From UBA2705 sp963977105 (GTDB lineage Bacteria; Pseudomonadota; Alphaproteobacteria; Micavibrionales; Micavibrionaceae): a stretch of DNA of 64,000 nucleotides. Both the position numbers and the translations under genes were made by a program. Below the pieces are notes generated by a model. It searched no databases. It saw only the letters and a program-made list of their open reading frames with translations, and was not told the DNA's origin. The stretch lies in contig CAXBNI010000001.1 of assembly GCA_963977105.1 (NCBI GenBank), positions 682,001-746,000 of the forward strand. Direction: 5' to 3'. Below, piece by piece: positions 44,406 through 53,006 of the stretch (position 1 is its first letter; each line of letters begins with the position of its first letter).

Positions 44406-44921
44406 TTATTTTTTAAACGCAGAACCGCGCGTGTCATCCAGGCGTCGTAAAGGCGCGTCACTAGATCCACCGGCTCTTTTACGGCGTCTGTCGGGGCCGA
44501 AAAACTCGCCGCTATCGACGAATGTTCTCGGTTTCTCAACCGCCTGTACTATACGTGCATACAAATCTTTGGCTGTAAACGGCTTCACAAGGAATTCGCT
44601 TACACCAATATCACGCGCAGCCATAACGCGTAATTTATGCGAAAAGCCCGTCATTAGAATAATGGGCACATAAGAATTTTTAGATAAAGGGTCACGGCGG
44701 ATAAGTTTTACAAGCTCTAGACCATCTATGTCATCTAGAATCCAGTCCGTGATGACAAGGTCAGGAGCATGTTTTTGGTAAAGCTCAAAGGCTTTCTCCC
44801 CCGTATGGGCAATATAAATCTCCTCGAAACCAAAGGTCTCAAGGATTTTCTTTGTTAACATGGCCATGGGGATCATGTCTTCCACAACCAATACTGATGC
44901 TCGATCAAGAGAATAACTCAC
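44406..44921 (-). CDS. CheY-like response regulator, copy 2
   Basis: A 171-residue receiver-domain protein. Key positions match copy 1: acidic pair Glu14/Asp15, phospho-acceptor Asp59 in VITDWIL, MTGF, and Lys in LVKPF. The conserved tail FFGPDRRR follows the receiver, but the tail is shorter (about 25 residues) than in copy 1. The start is a GTG. With its partner 48 bases downstream it forms a two-gene unit; the region upstream is AT-rich. No histidine kinase is encoded nearby. Confidence 0.9.
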   Translation of the reverse strand: MSYSLDRASVLVVEDMIPMAMLTKKILETFGFEEIYIAHTGEKAFELYQKHAPDLVITDWILDDIDGLELVKLIRRDPLSKNSYVPIILMTGFSHKLRVMAARDIGVSEFLVKPFTAKDLYARIVQAVEKPRTFVDSGEFFGPDRRRKRAGGSSDAPLRRLDDTRGSAFKK

Positions 44922-45068
44922 TACGCATTCACCATAATTTTATAATTAGTATATTTTAGTATAAAAAGGTTAGAAAAACCTTACCTTGATTTTTATTATA
45001 CTCTTAATTCATTAATAAATACATGGTGAGATGCGACTGAATACGTGAATATTCATCAGCTAAAGCTG

Positions 45069-47321
45069 CTACAAACTATACTTAGGCAGTATGACTGTAT
45101 TGAATAACTGGATAGGCTTTGTCTGCGAGTCATCTTTAAACAGGCGTATATTCACCGTATTGCCGACCGCAAAGCGCTCTTCGGGCAAGCCGCTATAATA
45201 TGAAGGCAGCACAATTTCTTGACGCTGCGCATCGGCGATGAAACCACTCTCTGCCATTGCCTGCGTATTAAAATAATCCGTGACGTTATAATTGTCGTAT
45301 TTAACCAGCATTGAGTGCGCTGTAATATCAAGAATAGTTGCAGGTTCTACGCTGTGGGAAAGCTCATTCATTACCGCTCTATCACTGCGCTGCTTACTGG
45401 CTTGGAACAAGGCTGCCTGCCTTATTTGCACATCATTAAGCTGCTCACATATTTGCTGAACTTTACTTGCATCATAAAGTTGCTCAACCCCGCTGATTTT
45501 ACAGCCAAGTTCCGAAAGGATCAGCGATTGATTGATATAATCAATCGGACGGCGCGCAGCAGATGATATCGTAGCATAAGCAGCTGCGCCAATTTCTTGG
45601 TGACCTCTATTGACGGATGCATAAAGAGAGCGGTCTAAAGTACCTTCTTTGATAATGCGCGTAACCTCATCCAAATGCCCCACTTTCTTTGCAGTATCAA
45701 GCAATTGGATAATATGAGACGCCTTATAGTCCCCTGCATCACGTGGCAAGATATTCGCCAGATCTTGTGATATTTGACCTACTTTATGGCGTGCATGATC
45801 ATAATAGGATGGTGACGTTCCCAGTGCGTAGTTGCGATATCCCGCAGCCAGACCTTTTTTATCCAGCCAGTATCCTGCCAATGCATTTGCATTGAGCATT
45901 CTGTCCGCCACAATATTATTATCAATTATGCCTGTATCTGCGCAGGCGTTGAATATGCCCTGTAATGGCTGACGCGTCGCGCGCTGCGCCAAGTGACGGC
46001 GTTTGGCCATCAGCTCTTTATAAACGGTATAATGTGGGTCACCCGATGCAACGCCGGCTTTAAACTCACGCGGCGTTATATTTTTCGACACGCTAATAAC
46101 GTCCTGCCTAAAGCTTTGTTCGAAGTCTAATTCGAGTAAGCGTCCGTCACGGTCATATTCCGAACGTATCACCAATACAGGGCAATGCTGCCCTTCATGA
46201 AGCGAAGATTTACCGTGGCTAAGTACCTCTGGAATAGATGGGCAGACCGTACGGCTACCAGCATATAATGTCGGGCCAGCTTTAAGCGCGGCCTCATATA
46301 AAGGCGAATCCAGCCCAAACATCATAGGTACGGCAATCACATATGTTTCTTGGCTATAACCATCACTGTGCTTTTGCAGGGTGAATGCATCATCAATACA
46401 TTTTGTGCCTGGGTCATCGATGCTGATGATAAACTTATTATCATTTGCAACCGACGCAATATATGGGCCTGCGTTCTGCTGCACATTACGTGCTTCTTCA
46501 ATTGTCTCTTTGCTGTGTTTTCTTAGCAAGTTGAAGTGCTTCATAATATGCGCAAAGTCATGGTCTTGTTTGTAGGGGTTGTATATTTCTGTATTTTTTG
46601 ACAGCGTGACGCGCGGCGTAAGCGGAGAAAAATCTTCTGATATCTTAAAGCGATAAAAACAATCGGACTTTAATGGTGCCTTATGGCTTTCAACAATGGC
46701 AAGCCCGCGCATGGGAGACGCCACAAATTTTAACGTTTTACGGTCACCGCGAATAGCGTGGCCAATAATATGCACAGCGTCACGCTTTTTTGTGAATGCG
46801 AATTGTGGTTCTACGCACACCGTGGCTTTGCCATCATAATTGGCGGCGTTGACCTCTTCTTGCGACAGGCGCAACGATTGAAACGTAAAGACGCCCTTCT
46901 GGTCTGGCAAAAATGAAAACTTATGATAATCTTTTGTACGAATAACAAAGCTAATATCAATATTTTCCACGCCGCCGACAGGCTGTAATTGAATGAATTT
47001 TTCGGTATCAGGGCCTAATGTTTTTGGGATTTTCGCAACGAAGAAATTAGGAATATCTCCGCCATTAGTTATACGGTAGACCGCAGCCTGACCGTTCTGG
47101 CTCTTTGCACTATTCGCAGTCTCGTGAACATAGCCTTTGCTCACCAAACCATCTCGTGCACTCTTATATGCGTCCGCATGTGGCTCTTCCCCAATTAGTG
47201 AAGCCCACATGTCTTCTCCCAGCGTTGTCGCAGGGTAAGACTTCATCGCGAAAAGCAAAAGGCTTTCCATTTTATTGAGCATTGGCTTTGCTTCGCGCTT
47301 AGCTTTTTTTGACTTCTTCAT
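45069..47321 (-). CDS. Divergent RNase II/RNase R-like protein
   Basis: The 750-residue product follows the RNase R plan: basic N-terminus, winged-helix-like region (about 15-90), cold-shock-like domains (about 95-235), an RNB domain starting at SIDDPGTKCIDDAF (residue 300) and a C-terminal S1-like domain from about 650. RNB features include Asp302, Asp310 and Asp311, the YAGSRTVCPSIPEVLSHGKSSL block (normally YLP...PMLPerLS...cSL) and AARRPIDYIN (normally SPIRRYADLI). The metal ligand matching E. coli RNase II Asp207 is Cys308. The family match is by eye but position-by-position consistent. Whether it still degrades RNA is uncertain. Confidence 0.82.
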   Translation of the reverse strand: MKKSKKAKREAKPMLNKMESLLLFAMKSYPATTLGEDMWASLIGEEPHADAYKSARDGLVSKGYVHETANSAKSQNGQAAVYRITNGGDIPNFFVAKIPKTLGPDTEKFIQLQPVGGVENIDISFVIRTKDYHKFSFLPDQKGVFTFQSLRLSQEEVNAANYDGKATVCVEPQFAFTKKRDAVHIIGHAIRGDRKTLKFVASPMRGLAIVESHKAPLKSDCFYRFKISEDFSPLTPRVTLSKNTEIYNPYKQDHDFAHIMKHFNLLRKHSKETIEEARNVQQNAGPYIASVANDNKFIISIDDPGTKCIDDAFTLQKHSDGYSQETYVIAVPMMFGLDSPLYEAALKAGPTLYAGSRTVCPSIPEVLSHGKSSLHEGQHCPVLVIRSEYDRDGRLLELDFEQSFRQDVISVSKNITPREFKAGVASGDPHYTVYKELMAKRRHLAQRATRQPLQGIFNACADTGIIDNNIVADRMLNANALAGYWLDKKGLAAGYRNYALGTSPSYYDHARHKVGQISQDLANILPRDAGDYKASHIIQLLDTAKKVGHLDEVTRIIKEGTLDRSLYASVNRGHQEIGAAAYATISSAARRPIDYINQSLILSELGCKISGVEQLYDASKVQQICEQLNDVQIRQAALFQASKQRSDRAVMNELSHSVEPATILDITAHSMLVKYDNYNVTDYFNTQAMAESGFIADAQRQEIVLPSYYSGLPEERFAVGNTVNIRLFKDDSQTKPIQLFNTVILPKYSL

Positions 47322-47506
47322 CTGTCACCTAATATAGAGAAGCACTACTTATATACCATCAGACACAACATTGCAAAGTCGTTATGAAAAAAAGATAGTA
47401 AAAAGGGTATAAATATACAGTACAACTTTAATCTGTATATTGGCAAAGCCACGTAAAAAGATTAAAATATCATATATCTAATATGACACATTTAAAGGGT
47501 TTGTTG

Positions 47507-47941
47507 ATGCAACCGAGTCGCCAAGAAATAATTATGAATTTTTCTACGCCCCCATGCGATGACGATCTTTTGGTTTTAGCACGCAACTCTATTGAGAACA
47601 TGCCTGATGAGTTTGCTGCGTTCTGCAAAGATATTGACATTGTTGTCGAGGATTTTGTTGATGAACACACAGAAAGCCTGCTTGATACAGAAGACGCTTA
47701 CGAAGTTTTGCTCTACCTAAAATCGGGAAAAGAAATCTCGCCAGGTATTGAGAGTGTCAGCTCTTCGAATAACGATACATTGCATTTATACAGACGCGCG
47801 ATTATTGATTATTGGGCAGAGACTCAAGAAGACCTTGCCGAGTTGGTCACGCGCGTTATATTTGAAGAAGTCGCAGCTGAGCATGAATACACAGCAGAAG
47901 AAGTTGCTGAAATGGTCAATACGCACCTACAATCCTCATAA
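47507..47941 (+). CDS. Metallopeptidase-family protein without the zinc motif
   Basis: A 144-residue protein of the small zincin family (PF06262, DUF1025). The match is clear around IVVEDF (residues 45-50) and LYRRAIIDYWAETQEDLAEL (94-113), which in typical members is followed by VLVHEIGHHFG. Here residues 118-127 read IFEEVAAEHE: the Glu is kept but both zinc His of HExxH are replaced (Glu120, Ala124). It should not bind zinc in the usual way. I prefer the ATG at 47507 (AAAGGG upstream) over 47483. It lies between the divergent RNB-like gene and the convergent PfkB gene. Confidence 0.8.
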   Translation: MQPSRQEIIMNFSTPPCDDDLLVLARNSIENMPDEFAAFCKDIDIVVEDFVDEHTESLLDTEDAYEVLLYLKSGKEISPGIESVSSSNNDTLHLYRRAIIDYWAETQEDLAELVTRVIFEEVAAEHEYTAEEVAEMVNTHLQSS

Positions 47942-47977
47942 ATAAGTAGAAAAGCACTAAGCCTTTATATGACTGAG

Positions 47978-48931
47978 TTATACTTGCGTAGGCTCCGCAT
48001 CTGGCATGTCAGCCAATTGCTGTTCAATGTCATCTAAAAATGCAAAAGATGGCTGCGCGCCTGCGCCACCGCACGATAGAGACGCCGCTATGCTTGCGCG
48101 TTTAAGCGCATCTTTTAACGGCATGTCTTGGTATAAACACGACGCCAACGTGCCGCAATACGCATCGCTTGCACCCCATATATTTTCTTCTTTGATATTA
48201 TCGCCGATTTTTAAGGCGCTCATCCCCCATGACTGCCCTTCTGCAGTGACAGCAACGGAGCCCTTCGCGCCCAAGGTCACGATGCATGTCAAGTTACCTT
48301 CCTGCGCAAGGCCCTTCGCAATCATAACCGCATTGTTTTTACTATCCATTTCTGTCGCCATCGCAATTTGCTTTGCTTCGAGTTGATTGACAACCAAATA
48401 ATCAATCATGCCTAAAAACTTGCGCGGGATCATTTTCATCGGCGCTAAATTCAGCAAGACTTTCGCGCCATTTTCTTTTGCCCGCTGCATCAGTTTATAG
48501 TTTTCTTCTTCTGGCAGTTCCATTTGCAAAACCAGCATTGATGACTCGGTAAGGATCTCATCTGGAATTTGTTCTGCCGTCGCATCTTGATTCGCGCCCA
48601 TAGCTTGGTAAATGCGCGGATTGTCATCAGCATCAATGGCAATGCAGTTACAGCCTGTCGGTTTGTCTGAGCGCCCTAGGCCTGATGTTAACACGCCTTC
48701 AGAACGCAGCTTATCAGACAGCCTCGTCCCCATCGGATCATCGCCAATCATCCCGACAATTGCCGTCTTTGCACCAATGCGCGTAGCAGCCAAAGCTTGA
48801 TTACCACCGCGCCCGCCTGGATGCATCTTGTACATATCAGCTGAGGCCGGATTTTTATCCGTCGGGTGTTTTTCAATATTCATGAAAAAGTCGGTACAAA
48901 GGGAGCCAAAAACAATCAACATACGCATCAC
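47978..48931 (-). CDS. PfkB family carbohydrate kinase, variant active site
   Basis: The 317-residue product is a ribokinase-like kinase: VFGSLCTDFF at the N-terminus, HPGGRGGNQALAATRIGA as signature 1, and IWGASDAYCG (251-260) in place of the usual TTGAGDAF as signature 2. The catalytic Asp256 is kept, but one glycine of the anion hole is Ser255 and the DTT before it is replaced by ENIW. Substrate unknown; the changed loop may alter ATP or sugar handling. The start may be Met4 (48922). Convergent with the zincin relative and divergent from hemA. Confidence 0.82.
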   Translation of the reverse strand: MMRMLIVFGSLCTDFFMNIEKHPTDKNPASADMYKMHPGGRGGNQALAATRIGAKTAIVGMIGDDPMGTRLSDKLRSEGVLTSGLGRSDKPTGCNCIAIDADDNPRIYQAMGANQDATAEQIPDEILTESSMLVLQMELPEEENYKLMQRAKENGAKVLLNLAPMKMIPRKFLGMIDYLVVNQLEAKQIAMATEMDSKNNAVMIAKGLAQEGNLTCIVTLGAKGSVAVTAEGQSWGMSALKIGDNIKEENIWGASDAYCGTLASCLYQDMPLKDALKRASIAASLSCGGAGAQPSFAFLDDIEQQLADMPDAEPTQV

Positions 48932-49048
48932 TTAAAAGTTATTATTACTAAATTCTATCGAGCTATTATAGCAGCTTGCTTTCAATTTTGAAATAAGGCA
49001 TAAAATACCATAAGTAAGATTATATAATAAAAGAGCAGAGCAGATAAT

Positions 49049-50284
49049 ATGAGTGACATCAATTACGATGACTTCTTCGCACAGAAAGTCGCTGACCTTA
49101 AAGAAGATGGCCGTTACCGCGTTTTCACCACAATGGAGCGCGTCGTTGGACGTTTTCCCGAAGCAGTTTGGCACAAAGCAGATGGCTCAAAAAAAGATGT
49201 TACAATCTGGTGCAGTAACGATTACCTAGGCATGGGGCACCACCCTGTCGTTATAAATGCCGTTAAAGAAGCCGTCGAAAAATGCGGCGCTGGCGCTGGT
49301 GGGACGCGTAATATTTCAGGCACAACGATTTATCACAAGCTTGTCGAAGATTCTCTAAAAGACCTCCACAACAAAGAAGCTGCGCTTGTGTTTTCATCAG
49401 GTTATGTTGCCAATGAAGGCGCGCTTAGCTCACTGGCACGTTTACTGCCTGATTGCATTGTTTTTTCAGATTCACTTAACCACGCGTCAATGATTCACGG
49501 CATTAAATCATCGCGCTGCGCCAAGTTTGTTTATCAACATAATGACCTCGACCATCTAGAACAACTTTTAAAAGATGCGCCGAAAAATGCGCCGAAAATT
49601 ATTGCTTTTGAATCCGTATACTCTATGGATGGCGACATTGCACCGATCAAAGAAATTTGTGACATTGCCGAGAAATACAATGCCATGACTTATTTGGATG
49701 AAGTCCACGCGGTTGGTATGTATGGCCCACGCGGCGGCGGCGTTGCCGAGGAACGTGGCTTGCTTGACCGCATTGATATTATTGAAGGCACATTTGGTAA
49801 AGGCTACGGCCTTATGGGCGGCTTTATAACAGGTAAAGAAAGCGTTATAGATGCCATACGTTCACACGCATCAGGCTTTATTTTCACAACATCTTTGCCG
49901 CCTGCAGTATTAGCCGGCGCACTTGCTAGCGTTGAACATTTAAAAGTTTCACGCATTGAACGTCAGCGCCAAATTCGCAATGTTAAGTATATGAAAAACT
50001 TACTTGAAAAAGCAGACTTGCCTTACCTAAAAGGTGAGAGTCACATCATCCCCTTAGTCGTGGGCGACGCCAAATGCTGCAAGCAAGTTACGGATATAAT
50101 GATTAATCAGCACAGCCTTTATGTGCAGCCAATCAACTATCCAACAGTGCCCAAAGGCACTGAGCGCCTACGCCTAACAGCAACCGCTTCACACGAGTTA
50201 CATCACATAGATCAGCTTGTCGGCGTGTTGCAGGATATGTGGCGTAACACCCACATGTTTGACAATGCCAGCATCGCCGCCTAG
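49049..50284 (+). CDS. hemA: 5-aminolevulinate synthase
   Basis: First enzyme of the C4 heme pathway: condenses glycine with succinyl-CoA using PLP. The 411-residue product has the Gly-rich GAGAGGTRNISGT block, LDEVHAVGMYG and the PLP lysine Lys251 in EGTFGKGYGLMGG. Presence of ALAS rather than glutamyl-tRNA reductase is a hallmark of alphaproteobacteria. Monocistronic with a strong terminator downstream. Confidence 0.98.
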   Translation: MSDINYDDFFAQKVADLKEDGRYRVFTTMERVVGRFPEAVWHKADGSKKDVTIWCSNDYLGMGHHPVVINAVKEAVEKCGAGAGGTRNISGTTIYHKLVEDSLKDLHNKEAALVFSSGYVANEGALSSLARLLPDCIVFSDSLNHASMIHGIKSSRCAKFVYQHNDLDHLEQLLKDAPKNAPKIIAFESVYSMDGDIAPIKEICDIAEKYNAMTYLDEVHAVGMYGPRGGGVAEERGLLDRIDIIEGTFGKGYGLMGGFITGKESVIDAIRSHASGFIFTTSLPPAVLAGALASVEHLKVSRIERQRQIRNVKYMKNLLEKADLPYLKGESHIIPLVVGDAKCCKQVTDIMINQHSLYVQPINYPTVPKGTERLRLTATASHELHHIDQLVGVLQDMWRNTHMFDNASIAA

Positions 50285-50312
50285 AAACAGCGTAGCATTT
50301 ACAGAGAACAAC

Positions 50313-50343
50313 AAAAAACGCGGGTGATATACCGCGTTTTTTT
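50313..50343. terminator. Bidirectional terminator after hemA
   Basis: ACGCGG and CCGCGT arms enclosing an eight-base loop, with an A run before and seven T's after, between hemA and the convergent gene that ends at 50369. Confidence 0.9.
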
Positions 50344-50368
50344 ACTTATTATATTGTAAGATATATGC

Positions 50369-50896
50369 TTAAAGCGCAGGAACTAAACGTATAGGACGGA
50401 TAGACGCCTCAGCTTCATCGCCAATTGTCTTGGTTAAAAAACGCTCTGTATCAAGGCAAAAGCTATTTGCTGCTTCTGGCATATCTTCGCCATCACGTAG
50501 TACCCACGCATATTCAGGGCCACTAAACGAGTTAAACGCAGATTTAATCACGCTCTCTTTAAAGCTACCCTGATCTTTATTTGCAGCGATAACGTTTTTC
50601 ATTGTTTTGTAATTTGGCAAAACCCACTGGCCTTCATATGTACCATCAGATACAGCCTTAGCAAGCCCCTCTTCCGAGGAAATACGTACGCCATCATGAT
50701 TGAAAAAACCCTGTAGGTTTGCAACGAAATCAACCGCGTCCTCAAATTCAAACATCGGAACATCATTACTGATATAGAAATTATCTGGCGTAGAGAAAAC
50801 ATTAAATTTTTCTGTAATACCTAAATTTGAAAGTACCGCAGCCGTGCCCATATACACGCCTTCACCTTCGACTAACTCACCAATTTTATAATTCAT
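50369..50896 (-). CDS. Unknown protein, possibly DUF1566-like
   Basis: A 175-residue soluble protein starting MNYKIGELV (the frame extends to 50971, but GAGG lies just before the ATG at 50896). Pattern: YKIGELVEGEGVYMG at the start, WVLPNYKTMKNVI, then YAWVLRDG, and a C-terminus ending SIRPIRLVPAL. The W-LP, Y-W and RP(V/I)R spacing is reminiscent of DUF1566/Lcl domains, which occur in phase with variable surface proteins; this is a weak similarity. No export signal is visible. It follows the TauE-like gene by 81 bases. Confidence 0.6.
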   Translation of the reverse strand: MNYKIGELVEGEGVYMGTAAVLSNLGITEKFNVFSTPDNFYISNDVPMFEFEDAVDFVANLQGFFNHDGVRISSEEGLAKAVSDGTYEGQWVLPNYKTMKNVIAANKDQGSFKESVIKSAFNSFSGPEYAWVLRDGEDMPEAANSFCLDTERFLTKTIGDEAEASIRPIRLVPAL

Positions 50897-50977
50897 GACG
50901 ACCTCTGCTCTGTTCTTTTTTATATTTATATTTATTTTTCTTTTTATATACCTGAAAAGCGAATATGTCAATAAGAT

Positions 50978-51784
50978 CTAGAGTAGCATTTTAACCGCCA
51001 CGCATGCCATGAAGAACGCGAAAGCGTATTTCAGCTTATTTGCATCAATCCCATGGGTCAGTTTTGCACCATACTTAGCGCAAATCATACTTGATGACAC
51101 AATAGCCACCGCTGCCAGCAAATGAATATAACCATAGCTATACGGCGCAATAGCTTCTGCCCTTGTGGGGCTATTCGTAAACAAGAATACAAAGCTAGCA
51201 GGCAAAGCAACGCAAAGCCCTAGAAGCGATGCGGTTGCAATCGCCTTGTTAATACTCAGGCCCTTTTTAGTCATATAGGGGACATTCAACGTCGCGCCGC
51301 CAATACCAATCAACGCTGAAACAACGCCACTAAAAACGCCGTATATGGTATTTATGAACAAGTTGATTTCAGGTGGTTGCTGACTGAGCTTACTTTTATT
51401 CAGCAGCATAATACCGGCCATAACAAAAAGTAGAACAGCGAAAATACGACGCAAATACTCCCCCGAGATAGACACAGCGAGGAAGCCGCCAATAACCGCC
51501 CCAATTGCAATACCGACAACGAGGCTTAAAAACCAAGGCATCGCAATGGCGCCATGACGATAATGCGTTAAAGAAGAAGACATTGCCGTTGGAATAATCG
51601 TCACCAAAGACGTCCCCACAGCCATATGCATAATATACAGCTCATCATAACCAAGCGCTGAGAAAAGAAAATAAAGCGCCGGCACGATTACCGCGCCGCC
51701 GCCAATACCAAAAAGTCCTGCTGCGAACCCTGCCAGCGCACCAAGCGGCAAGCAGGACAATAAAATTACATAGAAATCAACCAT
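50978..51784 (-). CDS. TauE/SafE family sulfite/anion exporter
   Basis: A 268-residue integral membrane protein with about eight hydrophobic helices. It has the two internal repeats of the family: GALAGFAAGLFGIGGGAVIVPAL near the N-terminus and GVFSGVVSALIGIGGATLNVPYM near residue 150, each with the GIGG motif. The family exports organosulfur or sulfite anions; the substrate here is unknown. 34 bases downstream of the adenosine kinase gene, so likely in the same transcript. Confidence 0.92.
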   Translation of the reverse strand: MVDFYVILLSCLPLGALAGFAAGLFGIGGGAVIVPALYFLFSALGYDELYIMHMAVGTSLVTIIPTAMSSSLTHYRHGAIAMPWFLSLVVGIAIGAVIGGFLAVSISGEYLRRIFAVLLFVMAGIMLLNKSKLSQQPPEINLFINTIYGVFSGVVSALIGIGGATLNVPYMTKKGLSINKAIATASLLGLCVALPASFVFLFTNSPTRAEAIAPYSYGYIHLLAAVAIVSSSMICAKYGAKLTHGIDANKLKYAFAFFMACVAVKMLL

Positions 51785-51818
51785 TTATCACGCATGTCTC
51801 ACTTGAAGAACCAGCCTG

Positions 51819-52823
51819 TTAAGAAGCTTTCTTCAGCTCTTCAGTGAAAACGCTCAGGTTTTTATCCGTACGTGGCCCCATATGAGAAATAATCTCTGTT
51901 GCCAGCAACGTGCCAAGCTCCGCGCTTTGTTTCAAGCTATAGCCATTTGTATAACCATACAAGAAACCACCAGCATAAGCATCACCAGCACCTGTTGTGT
52001 CTTCGAGCTGCTCAGGCTTAACCGCTTTTACAGTAATCGTCTCACCCTGTGTCAAAATAACCGAACCTTTATCACCGCGCGTTAAAGCGACGAGCTTGCA
52101 TTTACCGCGAATAATATCTTGCGCCTGTTCAAATGTTTCCGTTTGGTACAAAGCCATGATTTCCTGTTCATTGGCGAACAAAATATCAATGTGATGTTCA
52201 ACCAACTCTTGGAAATCTTCACGATGACGCTCGACGCAGAATGAATCAGAAAGGCTCAAAGCCACTTCTCTGCCGTGCTTATGGGCCATTTCACCTACGC
52301 GGCGAAAGGCCTGTTTTGCATGATCTTTATCAAACAAATACCCTTCTAAATATGAGACTTCAGCAGCGGCAACGACAGACTCATCAATGTCATCTGCATT
52401 AAGCTCTGCTGCTGCGCCCAAATATGTGTTCATCGTACGCTGGGCATCTGGCGTCACCAGAATAAAGCAGCGCGCAGTTGGTACATGATCAGCAAGGCGC
52501 GGCGTTGTGAACTCTACACCTGCTGCCTGTAAATCATGGGCAAAGACATCGCCAAGCTGATCATCAGCAACTTTGCCAATAAATGAAGCGCTGCCGCCGA
52601 GCCCAGCAATAATTGCGATTGTATTTGCCGCTGACCCACCCGACATTTCTGTCGCCTGCCCAATTTGACTATAAAGCTGGGTCGCACGTTTCGTTTCAAT
52701 AAGGGTCATCGACCCTTTCTCCATGCCGTATTTTTCATGTTGGTCTGCGATAAATTCTTCACTTGCATGGGTTAACACATCAACGATCGCGTTACCTACG
52801 CCCAAAACATTTGTATTTGTCAT
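51819..52823 (-). CDS. Adenosine kinase (PfkB family)
   Basis: The 334-residue product resembles bacterial adenosine kinases of the PfkB family: VGNAIVDVL at the start, EMSGGSAANTIAIIAGLGG as signature 1 and DTTGAGDAYAGGF as signature 2 with the catalytic Asp in GAGD. FANEQEIMAL is characteristic of this group. It would phosphorylate adenosine to AMP, complementing the deaminase at 31429. The substrate assignment is family-based. Confidence 0.85.
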   Translation of the reverse strand: MTNTNVLGVGNAIVDVLTHASEEFIADQHEKYGMEKGSMTLIETKRATQLYSQIGQATEMSGGSAANTIAIIAGLGGSASFIGKVADDQLGDVFAHDLQAAGVEFTTPRLADHVPTARCFILVTPDAQRTMNTYLGAAAELNADDIDESVVAAAEVSYLEGYLFDKDHAKQAFRRVGEMAHKHGREVALSLSDSFCVERHREDFQELVEHHIDILFANEQEIMALYQTETFEQAQDIIRGKCKLVALTRGDKGSVILTQGETITVKAVKPEQLEDTTGAGDAYAGGFLYGYTNGYSLKQSAELGTLLATEIISHMGPRTDKNLSVFTEELKKAS

Positions 52824-53006
52824 TTTAAATCCTATTCATATGAAAGCTCTCCCCCTTATTACCACGGAACGCGGTATAAGATTAAGCCCTTTTTTGTCTA
52901 ACCTCATAATTATTCGCTGTAACTTCACAGTAAATCACGCTATAATAACCCTTCATATATTGCGTTTCATGCAATATCTTCAATGTTTAGACATACAGGC
53001 TTCACC

